Shown: positions 48,621-59,006 of the stretch, piece by piece
Layout of the letters: each line of letters opens with the position of its first letter
Numbering within the stretch: the stretch's first letter is position 1
NCBI RefSeq assembly: GCF_002865645.1
Contig: NW_020194589.1
Location: 1,286,812-1,350,811, forward strand
Origin: Hyaloscypha bicolor E
Taxonomy: Eukaryota > Ascomycota > Leotiomycetes > Helotiales > Hyaloscyphaceae
DNA: 64,000 nucleotides
Direction: 5' to 3'
Notes under the pieces: generated by a model
What the model saw: the letters and a program-made list of their open reading frames with translations, nothing else
Databases searched by the model: none
What the model was told of the DNA's origin: nothing
Translations under genes and position numbers: made by a program

Positions 48621-48625
48621 CATTT
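48621..48625. repeat. Target-site duplication CATTT, right
   Basis: Identical to 39277-39281. Confidence 0.88.
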
Positions 48626-49410
48626 GCCGGTCAGGGCGGAGAAACCTCTGCAAAAGCTGGGCGTGTTACGGGCTCAGCGCTCACGGAGGAGGATTCGCCG
48701 ATGAGATTGTAGTGAAGCCGTTCAGTTGCATACCTGTTCCCGAAGGAGTATCGCTAAAGGTTGCTGCGCTTGCAGAGCCCCTAGCCGTTGCATCCCATAT
48801 GATTCGAATCTCTGGGTTTAACCACGGCAATGACGTGGTTGTTCTAGGCGCAGGTCCCATAGGACTCGCTCTGCTTCTCTTGCTGAGGGCTAAGGGCGCG
48901 AGAAAAGTCATTGTGAGCGAAGTGACCGAATCAAGATCTCGCCAGGCTGAGAAGTTTGGGGCCGATTTGGTCGTCAATCCGCTCGCAAAAATGTCGGACG
49001 GTGCTGGCTCTGGAAATTCAATTGTGGACGCCGCGCACAATATCATGGGAGATGGAGCGGACATTGTTTTTGATGCAACAGGTATTCAGTCGACCCTAGA
49101 CACTGCCCTGTTGGTAGCCAAACCCGGTGGTGTGGTTTGCAACGTTGCAATCCACGAAAAGCCCTTGCTCATTAACCCAAATAGTTTCTCATTCAAGGAG
49201 GTCAAGCTGATAGGCGGCATCTGCTACACCAACGAGGATTTTGAGGATGTTCTCGTGGCCCTTGCGACTGGCAAGTTGGCGGTCGAGGATATGATCACGT
49301 CAATTGTGCCTCTTGAAAAGGTTGTTCAAGGCGGCTTCTTAGAGCTCATTAATAACAAGGCGGAGCATGTGAAGATTCTCATTCAGCCCTCAAACTCTGG
49401 AGATCTGTAG
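48621..49410 (+). pseudogene. (R,R)-butanediol dehydrogenase-like MDR, 3' part
   Basis: Continues the gene broken at 39281. After the duplicated CATTT the frame reads CRSGRRNLCKSWACYGLSAH, then GGGFADEIVVKPF, the Rossmann motif GAGPIG (VVVLGAGPIGLALL) and FDATGIQSTLDTALLVAKPG, ending at 49410. Joined through one CATTT to the left part, the structural-zinc loop becomes DCSICRSGRRNLC, the usual CxxC..C spacing. The summed exons, less the one extra base, are 1,128 nt, i.e. 375 residues, normal for the family. This fragment lacks the N-terminal catalytic-zinc domain and cannot work alone. It is not RIP-mutated despite touching the element. Confidence 0.88.
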
Positions 49411-49996
49411 AAATGCAATTGCAACCAATTCAACGTATTTCCAATACTTCATCTTTGAAAATACCCACTTAGAGGTGTCATGTTTCTCGTCAAGTGCAAC
49501 CCGAGGAGCGCGTACGGAGAGCTGGCCCATGGGTCATGGAGGTGAAACACGGCTGGGCCCAACATTTTCGTTTTAAGTATTTGTAAAGGTCAGAGCTCTC
49601 TACCCGATCTCATGTTTTCTCAGACGATATGAGGTGTACTACCCGACATAACCGAAGGGTATATGTCTCGCTCCGGCACAGATCAACACTACCAACTCCG
49701 CAATTGACTAAAGAGCGGGGAATGAGATACTACATTGTTTGGTGGCTTGTGCCTGATCCGATGGACGATAAATAGTCCTTTGATATCAAGTATGAATGAT
49801 AGTCGGCTACAGAAGAAGAATTAATTTCCTTGCGTATTCACACACCACCCAACACTGTTTCCAAAAAGTTGTATTGCTCAAGACTTGGGGACTGACCCTT
49901 GAGTCCTATTCTCGTTCGTATTCTTCCCGCTACTCCTTTTTAAGTACCGCAATACTAAATACCCACAGATTCTGAACATCTTCCACTCCCTTCATC
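49411..49996. other. Intergenic region with ACCCGA motifs
   Basis: Upstream region of the sugar transporter. It contains TACCCGA at 49601 and 49640 and GGGTATATG at 49658, the motif also seen upstream of 17196 and 35903. Confidence 0.5.
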
Positions 49997-51738
49997 ATGT
50001 GGATTACCGAACTTGAAGGCCGTTCCCTAACTATTGGCATCACCGTAACATGCGGCGTCGCTTTCATGCTCTTTGGCTTTGACCAGGGAGTCTTTGGGGG
50101 TATTCTTGGCAACCCACGGTTCATGTCGACCTTCAAAAATCCGACGCCTACCATTCAAGGCCAGATTGTGTCAACCTACGACATAGGCTGCATCCTTGGA
50201 GCACTCATGACCATTTTTATCGGTGACCATCTGGGCAGGAAGAGGACGATCATGTTGGCATGTCTCTTTGTCATTATCGGCGGCGCCCTGCAAGCTTCGT
50301 CGTTCTCCCTCCCGCACATGATTATTGCCAGAGTCATCGGCGGGCTGGGGATTGGTATGGAGTCAGCCGCCATTCCCATGTGGCAGAGCGAGACGTGTAA
50401 ACCTCAGCATCGCGGCAAACTCGTCGCCCTTCAGCTCGTGCTCGTCATCGGCGGCATTGTCCTGACCGAGTGGATGAATCTTGGCTTCTCTTATATCTCG
50501 GACAAACCTGTTAGCTGGAGGTTCCCGCTCTCCTTCCAATGTTTCTTCGCCATTCTGGCCATATTTATGGTTGCATGCATGCCTGAGTCTCCTCGATGGC
50601 TCTGCTTGAAAGAGCGAAACGACGAAGCTCAAGTGGTTATTGCTCGCCTCATGGCAAAACCGGTTGACAGCGACGAGGTCGTCGAATCCCTCCAGCTGAT
50701 CATAGGAACAGTCGCTCACGAAAAAGAACTCGAAAATGTCGGCTGGCGCGAGATATTTTCAAACGGGGAGCAGCAGACCTTCCGCAGAATTTGCTGGGTG
50801 CCGGATGCTCGCTGTTCCAGCAGATGGGTGGTATCAACGTTGTTGTGTACTACCTCCCCGTAATTCTAACGCAGTCTTTTGGCTTCAGCAATCAACTGGC
50901 CTTGATTCTCACGGCGGTTGACTTCATATCCTTGATGATTTGGGGCAGTGTGGTCATGCTCGCTATCGACAGGTGGGGACGTAGAAAGCTCATGCTCTTG
51001 GGTGCTTTCGGAATGGGGTGCTCCTTCACCGTTGCTGTCATAGGCTTGGCGCTTAAGACAAAAGCCTCTTATGCGGTTGCTGTGACTGGCATCTTTGTCT
51101 ACAATGTCTTTTTTGTAAGTCCCTCCCTTCTTCAAAATGAACTCACCTTACCTTCATAACTTTGGACGCGGCTAACCATTTCCAGGGAATATCGTTCCTC
51201 TCCATTCCGTTCAGTTATCCTTCCGAGATCAATTCGCAGCGCCATCGAAACCTGGGGGCGTCTGTTGCTATGATGACGCAATGGCTCTTTGTCTATGTTA
51301 TCGTTCTCATCACACCAATTGGTATGTCCTGCGTCATTCGAATAAAATTCTTTGCAGTTATCCACCCCTAACTCCAGGCTCATGATCCTTGATGAAATAA
51401 TGTTTCAACACACCCGCTGACTTACTACAGGAATTGCCAATATCGGCTGGAGGTTCTACATCATCTTCGCTGTGTTGAATTTTGTCTGGGTGCCCATCAT
51501 CTATTACTTCTACATCGAGACGGCAGGGCTCTCCCTTGAGGAGATCGACAAGCTCTTTGAGATCCACTACACGGGAGGCAAAGGCATGACTTGGAAGGAA
51601 GCAACGCGTCTCGCGAAGGAGCACATCGCCCTCACCAAGATTCAGATCCACGACAAAACTCAACTCGCTCACAACGCGGAAGTTGATCATGTTGAGAGTG
51701 ACGAGAAAGGCGCCTCTGTTGAGCGAATTTCTGTGTAG
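49997..51738 (+). pseudogene. MFS hexose/sugar transporter with a one-base frameshift
   Basis: Starts MWITELEGRSLTIGITVTCG and shows the sugar-porter landmarks FGFDQGVFGG, GDHLGRKR, PESPRWL and DRWGRRK. Exon 1 runs 49997-51114, exon 2 51186-51321 and exon 3 51431-51738. Introns are 71 and 109 bp with branch sites GCTAAC and GCTGAC. In exon 1 the frame FSNGEQQTFRRI breaks at about 50788-50793, where a T run is one base short. It resumes one frame over as LLGAGCSLFQQMGGINVVVYY. With that base the sum is 1,563 nt, i.e. 520 residues, normal for the family. The C-terminus after PIGIANIGWRFYIIF is complete. As given it would truncate after helix six; a sequence error cannot be excluded. Expected role: plasma-membrane uptake of a hexose, or of another sugar or polyol. 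Confidence 0.85.
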
Positions 51739-52500
51739 AGACTATAATTGGTGGTCTATGTTGAGGACTACTCGTGTTCTCACTCGCCCCAACCTCTAAG
51801 CCTGCGTCTCCGGTCGCTGTCTTCACCCAAGGTTGCCTCGCTGGCGGACAACGGCTATCGAAAGACGAGACCTCATAAGATTTCCTGAGGTGACTGCCGG
51901 CAGCCGTACAATTTCCTGGTAGCACGATTTTCTTTTCATCCTTGGGTTCAAGCACATGGTAGAAGTTCCCACTAGCACTGGAGAGTTGTATAAAGAAGGT
52001 TAAATAAATGAAGCTTTCCAACCCTGACAGGTCTGGCGGATTGTGACGTGAACCCTTCCCTTTTTATAGCGGATTGGCAAATATGGTAGATTAGACAATG
52101 CTATCTCTAATCTTAGCACCATGCATGTTATTGTACTGTAACGCTGAAGAGGCTTCTCTTCTTTCTCTCCTTAGCTTGCCCTGTCTTCCCGGCCTCGAAT
52201 TGGCTCCGTGATAGTCCCATAGGTGCACTCTCTTAAAAACCCGGAGAACGAGCATTACCTCTATCATTTAAAGTAAATTCTCAATTCAGTACTACCGAAT
52301 TCTGGCACCTAAATCTCTTCACAAGCATTTCATGGTATTCTGGGCAATAAAACAGTTCAAGATCCTAGTTACTAGACATTAGGCATAGCATCACCGAACT
52401 TCGCCACTGGAGGAATCATGGAAATCAAAGTCAGCATGGACTTGGCCTTCATTATTCTTGACTTGAATGACTTCGTTTGAACTATTTGCTATCTGAGTAT
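51739..52500. other. Intergenic region between convergent genes
   Basis: 3' flanks of the transporter and the aldehyde dehydrogenase. No further gene or repeat seen. Confidence 0.55.
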
Positions 52501-54000
52501 TTACCCTACATGTAAATTCCCCAAAGTGATATTCTTGATAACCTGAAATTCCGCCAATCCGTACTTACTCCCTTCTCTCCCAAGTCCACTCTCTTTGATA
52601 CCACCAAACGGCGCCTCGCACGCGCTGATCACTCCAGTATTAACGCCAACCATACCTACCTCGAGGGCGTTTGCTACCCTCCAAATCTTTCTCAGGTCAT
52701 TCGAGAATAAGTATCCTGCTAGCCCAAACTCCGTATCGTTCGCCTGAGCAACAACATCATCTTCCATCTCGAACTTGAACAAGGGCGCCAGCGGCCCAAA
52801 TGTCTCCTCCCGCGCGACCAACATCTTAGAGGTGACGCCTGTGAGCAGAGCCGGCTGAATCAAATAGCCCGCAGCATCAGGACTCTTTCTGCCCACGACA
52901 AGCATTGCCCCCTTGGAAACAGCATCGTCAATGTGCTCCTTAGTCTTCTTCACCGCGGCCTCATTGATGAGCGGTCCATGCGTGACACTCGGATCGAGCC
53001 CGCTGCCGATCTTGAACCCTGCCATACACTCCTTCAACTTCTCGACAAACTCATCGTGAATCCCGCTCTGGATATAGAGTCTATTCGCGCATACACATGT
53101 CTGCCCACTGCATCGGAATTTGCAAGCAAGCACACCCGCAACAGCAATATCCATATCGGCGTCATTAAATACGATATACGGCGCGTTCCCACCGAGCTCT
53201 ATGCTGACTTTCTTTATTGTCTTGGCTGCCTTTTCGGTGATCATTTTTCCAACTCCAGTCGAACCTGTGAAGCTGATTTTTTTAATCAGAGGGTGTGTAT
53301 ATAGCTCTGTCACCGCGTTTCGATCCTTCGTCGTAACGACTTGAATCACATTCGGTGGAATACCGGCTTGCATAGCGAGAGCCGTCAATGCGAGTGTGCA
53401 GAGCGGTGTCTCACTGGGTGGCTTGACAACTACTGTACACCCGGCTGCAATTGCGGGTGAAATCTTTCGCGTGATCATGGCGATGGGGAAATTCCAAGGG
53501 GTAATAATGCCACAGACTCCTATAGGCTGACGAATAACGATATTCGTGCTACCGAGATGTCGAGATGGGATCACATCGCCATAAGAACGTACCGCTTCCT
53601 CCGCGAACCACGTAATGAATGATGCGCCATATTCAACCTCAGCCTCTGCTTCTGCCAATGTCTTTCCGTTCTCCATAGTCAAGATCACGCCGAGATCTTT
53701 GGCATGTTGGCGGATGAGTGCTGCCCAAGCATGGAGCATCTTTGCTCGGGCAGTCTCCTGTGTAGTTTTGAACACTTTGAAGGATTTGTGGGCATGTTCA
53801 ATAGCGGTGGTGAAATCCTTAATAGTGAGATTTGCGACATTGGCGATGACTTTATCGGTGGCGGGATCGTAGACGGGGAAAGTGCTGTTGCTGCCCACCC
53901 ACTCACCGCCAACGAAAGCTTTATCGTGGAGAATGGAGCTGTCCTGGAGAGCTTCTTTAATGCTGGATGGATGCGTAAAAAATGTATTGGTTTTGCCCAT
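52501..54000 (-). CDS. Succinate-semialdehyde dehydrogenase (ALDH superfamily)
   Basis: An intact, intron-free 499-residue aldehyde dehydrogenase. It has PWNFP at 168-172, the cofactor loop SFTGSTGVGK at 243-252, general base E268 in ELGGNAP and nucleophile C302 in GQTCVCANR, all at their standard positions. Length and the sequences AFVGGEWVGS, YDPATDKVIANV, EAEVEYGASFITWFAEEAVR and APFGGIKESGLGREGS match SSADH (GabD/Uga2 type), the last step of the GABA shunt: succinate semialdehyde to succinate with NAD(P). A related aldehyde as substrate remains possible. The second Cys of the tCVCANR motif fits the redox-sensitive pair of SSADHs. No clear mitochondrial targeting peptide is visible. It is convergent with the sugar transporter. 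Confidence 0.9.
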   Translation of the reverse strand: MGKTNTFFTHPSSIKEALQDSSILHDKAFVGGEWVGSNSTFPVYDPATDKVIANVANLTIKDFTTAIEHAHKSFKVFKTTQETARAKMLHAWAALIRQHAKDLGVILTMENGKTLAEAEAEVEYGASFITWFAEEAVRSYGDVIPSRHLGSTNIVIRQPIGVCGIITPWNFPIAMITRKISPAIAAGCTVVVKPPSETPLCTLALTALAMQAGIPPNVIQVVTTKDRNAVTELYTHPLIKKISFTGSTGVGKMITEKAAKTIKKVSIELGGNAPYIVFNDADMDIAVAGVLACKFRCSGQTCVCANRLYIQSGIHDEFVEKLKECMAGFKIGSGLDPSVTHGPLINEAAVKKTKEHIDDAVSKGAMLVVGRKSPDAAGYLIQPALLTGVTSKMLVAREETFGPLAPLFKFEMEDDVVAQANDTEFGLAGYLFSNDLRKIWRVANALEVGMVGVNTGVISACEAPFGGIKESGLGREGSKYGLAEFQVIKNITLGNLHVG

Positions 54001-54372
54001 GATGAATGTTGCAGAAGTTGAACGTGAAGACCGTTGTAGAAGAGGTTTCAGTTATATCGGTCCTCTTCAAAGACCCTGCCGTCAAGATTGGGGGAAAACA
54101 GGAGAGCGATTTTTTTTTGCCCTTCTCATGCGATAAGGTAAAACAATCTACGAAAGCCGCACTTTCGGTTATGTCTTTTGTAAATTGATATAGCCGCTTG
54201 GAGGCGCATATGCCGACGCGGAGTACGAGAAAATCCTAGCTTCGATTTCTCGCACCGGCCAACCTCGTGTATTTTAGAGGTCCAGAACTCATTGGTTCCG
54301 CTTTCATTCGGTTGTTCAGATGTCGAGGGTGGTTGCCAGATTGTAAATCACATGGCTGAGAAATGGGGCGGA
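54001..54372. promoter_or_regulatory. Upstream region of the SSADH gene
   Basis: Non-coding. It should hold the minus-strand promoter of the aldehyde dehydrogenase. No distinct site recognised. Confidence 0.4.
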
Positions 54373-54602
54373 CAGTGTTCGGCATTAGGTTGGACCTATC
54401 CAACCTACACCCCTTGTAGGTGGGTAACCTAACCTAATTTGAGGGCTGTAGGTAGGTTAACCTACATACAAATTTTGATAGGCTGAATAGGTTCAACCTA
54501 TGACCTATACCAAACCTAAACCTAAATAAATCCTTTAGGTAGGTAACCTGCGGTTGGTTACCTAGGTTGGACCTATGAAACTCAACCTAATGCCGAACAC
54601 TG
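54373..54602. mobile_element. hAT-type MITE rich in AACCTA/TAGGTT
   Basis: A 230-bp element with ends CAGTGTTCGGCATTAGGTTG and the exact inverted counterpart CAACCTAATGCCGAACACTG. Flanks GGGGCGGA (54365-54372) and GGGGCGAA (54603-54610) agree at 7 of 8 positions, the hAT duplication length. CAGTG..CGGCA ends fit fungal hAT elements. The interior is an array of AACCTA and TAGGTT words in both orientations, able to fold on itself. It has no ORF and lies between the SSADH and SDR genes. Confidence 0.85.
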
Positions 54603-54794
54603 GGGGCGAAGGCGAAGTAGCGACTAGTGCGTAGAGCAATTCTCCCTCATTGTGCTACAGTAACTTCATTTACATGACATCCTCCGAATTGTGTAACTCT
54701 CGAGTTATAGCCTTAATATTCAATTTGGATGCGAGTTCCTTTTGTATACATTTGTTTTCCTGGAATCTGGAAACTGCGTACATGATGGACATCT

Positions 54795-55842
54795 TCAGGA
54801 ACGCATGGCTTCAAGGTTGGGGAGAGGATATCCCCCAATACTCTCAAAGAGGCTTCCCGCACTTGCCATTAAATGTACAACATCATCTCCCAGCCACTGG
54901 CCCAAAAGAGCTTTCTGCGTAAATTCCATTTCTCTGATAATGGGGCCGCAAGTCTAGATGATTCCAATTAGCTCAGAGTAACGTTTTAATGTACCGAGCA
55001 GTACTATACTTACCAAATAGCAGGCTCCCTTCCTCTCAGGATCCTGGGAGAGAGTTGCAATGACCTTTGCCACCTGCTGCGTCGTATTGCTCGGGAGGCC
55101 GCTGTCGGTCCATTGCTTCGCAAAGCCAACCATGCTCGTGGGCGTGACGAAGGGAGCAACAGCATTGACTCTAATGTTGTGCTGCGCTGCCACGAGCTGA
55201 GATGACCGCAGCAAGCCCGTGATGGCATGCTTTGAAGAAACATATGCTGCGACACCAGTGCCTCCAACATATCCAGATGTGGAGATGACGAGGATAATGG
55301 AGCCCTTTGACCCACCTGGGAAGCGCTCTTTGTTGTCCTTCATGTAATGAAGACCCAATCTCAATGCTGCAAGAAGCTGTCAAATGACAAGAAGCGGCAA
55401 ATAAAAGATTTCGGAACTTACTATTCAGGGTGCCTTTCACGTTGACATCGATGACCTTAGAGGCCTCCGTAGCTTCTAGATCTCCATTTGTGTCAACAGT
55501 TTCAACATCTAGTGTCATATGACTCTCCATCACTCCCGCATTCGCAACGACTACCCCTACGCTCCCAAATGTGTTGATTGCCGTCTTAAATAGTTTCTTC
55601 ATCTCACTCCAAATGTGTGTATTGGCCTGAGCGAAGATGGCCCGTGATGGATCAGGCAAGGTGGCAATCAGACTTTCTGCTGCGAAGCGCGAATGTTCGA
55701 GGTCTGCAACCACCACGTTTGCACCGTGGTAGGCGTACAGTCGTACAATATCCATACCTATCCCTCCAGCTGCGCCAGTGATCACTACAGTTTTTCCTTT
55801 GATGTTACTGAGCAAGGCCGATTCAAGCTCTATAGACGCCAT
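54795..55842 (-). CDS. Short-chain dehydrogenase (15-hydroxyprostaglandin-dehydrogenase-like)
   Basis: Three exons, 55842-55422, 55366-55014 and 54953-54795, with introns of 55 bp (GTAAGT..GCAG) and 60 bp (GTAAGT..CTAG), give 310 residues. The start chosen is MASIELESALL; the upstream in-frame Met adds a hydrophobic stretch with no family support. TGAAGGIG is at 22-29, NAG at 101-103, a catalytic Ser near 171 and YVSSK at 182-186. After the second intron the protein continues TCGPIIREMEFTQKALLGQW and ends with a family-like C-terminus. Fungal members of this subgroup oxidise assorted secondary alcohols with NAD; the substrate is unknown. The acceptor choices are those that keep frame and conserved sequence. 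Intact. Confidence 0.8.
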
Positions 55843-56740
55843 GTTTGGATGTAATAAAGCGGTAATCAACGGAATGAAGAAAATAGGAAGCAAAACGAGA
55901 CGCAATTTCTTCCTCGAGGTTTGGGCTAATATGTTGTGAGCAAAAGAAGCTAACGATTAGGAAGTTTGGTGACCAGGAAAGATAGAGAGCGCTCAAATAC
56001 CTGCTGAACAAGCCCTCCCGTACCCTCAGAGATTGACTTGGTCGTTACTGCACCGTGGTTCTGCCCAGATGGTACAACTTAGTGCGTCTCCAGTAATCCC
56101 ACAACGAGGGGATAGTGGCAGTTCTCAACACAACAGTGGAGTTGTGCTTGATGCGGCCCTTGCAGAAATTCCGGAAGAGGGCTATTCAACGGGCGACACC
56201 TACCGGCTTGTATCGATACTCCCCGCAAGCCCCGCATGTCTCAAGGGAGATGTAGCGCCGCAAGACTTACCCGCACGAAGTAGCCGAGCGACGAATGACG
56301 GTTCCTGATTCAATCGATACCATATGTCCGTGAGGAATGCAGCGTGCCAATAATACCAATTGCTTGCTCCCCGCGATTTTGTCGTCAGTTAAGCTGTGGA
56401 GATTGGGGTCGTCTTCCGAACCCGTAGTTGTGCTTTCGGCTATGCATTCGAGCCTTATATATTAGGTATTTAAGCCACTTCCGATGTCTTATTCCAGCGT
56501 GCATCCACCCGTGAACTCTACACACGTCCGACTGAAATAGCCCCCGATGAGTCGGTATTCTCGCCAAAGAATATTTGGCAATTTACGCAGGCGATGAATA
56601 ATGAAGAAACTTCTCGGGTTGGGTCAGTGCGGGATGGTGTAAATTTGATTCGGTTAAGGGGAAAAACTAAAATGACCCCCTCGGGTGTCGATTAGGGGTG
56701 TCGATTGGGGCAGGGGTGTCGACGACTTGTAATTGGCTAC
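55843..56740. other. Intergenic region to the island edge
   Basis: Ordinary composition with no supported gene; the 91-residue ORF at 56033-56308 has no recognisable domain. At about 56688-56730 three copies of GGGGTGTCGA-like words appear right before the AT-rich tract begins. They may be the end of a transposon. Confidence 0.45.
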
Positions 56741-58409
<1,669 letters not shown>

Positions 58410-58705
58410 AAAAGATAGTAATAAAAGCTTTTTCTATTATATTAAAGGAACTAATATAAGACTACTTTTATAATAACTACTTCTCGAACTATATATATAA
58501 GAAGACCTATATAAATATTTATAATTTTTTTAAAAGCTCTGGTTTTTATTATTAAAATTTAGATAAATAAAATATTATTATTTTAATAATTATAATAATA
58601 AAAGATTTTTTTAAAAAATATATTTGAGCTTATTTAAATACTAATTAATAATTTATATAAATTATAATATAGCCTTATTTCTATTTTATAAAATATTAAA
58701 TTCTT
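58410..58705 (+). pseudogene. Copia gag fragment
   Basis: Aligns by eye with 5165-5450 of the copia element: shared order of TATTAAAGGAACTA, TATAAATATTTATA, TTTTAAGAGCCCTGGTTT-like and TACTAATTAATAA blocks. It is heavily RIP-mutated. It ends exactly where an LTR begins, so the middle of the element is gone. Confidence 0.7.
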
Positions 58706-58707
58706 AT

Positions 58708-59006
58708 TATTAATATAGCTATTTCTTTAGGAGTTATATATATAGTTATGGGATATAAAATATAGAATATAAGTAATAGGATATAAGTAATAAGATATGA
58801 AATACGGGATATAGTTATATAACCTTGCATTCTATTAGTAACTTGACTAGTAAACTAGATCCCTTTAGGCTTAGTAGATTTAGGAATTATATATTAATAT
58901 TATAATACTATAATTTTCATTTCTAAATAATAATAACTTTACTAACTAATATAACTAGTATTTCTATATCTATATAATAATATTATATATTACTAATAAA
59001 CTAATA
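58708..59006 (+). repeat. Copia LTR, full 299 bp, same family as 3428-3726
   Basis: Starts TATTAATATAGC and ends AAACTAATA, with the same length and block order as the two LTRs of the copia element. The about 30 bp after it resemble the sequence after the 5' LTR at 3727. Confidence 0.8.

Noticed and set aside
54650..54957. Two plus-strand ORFs (90 and 71 residues)
   Set aside because: They are antisense shadows of the last exon and 3' flank of the SDR gene.
56033..56308. 91-residue plus-strand ORF near the island edge
   Set aside because: No domain, no intron or family support, and it overlaps the likely upstream region of the SDR gene.
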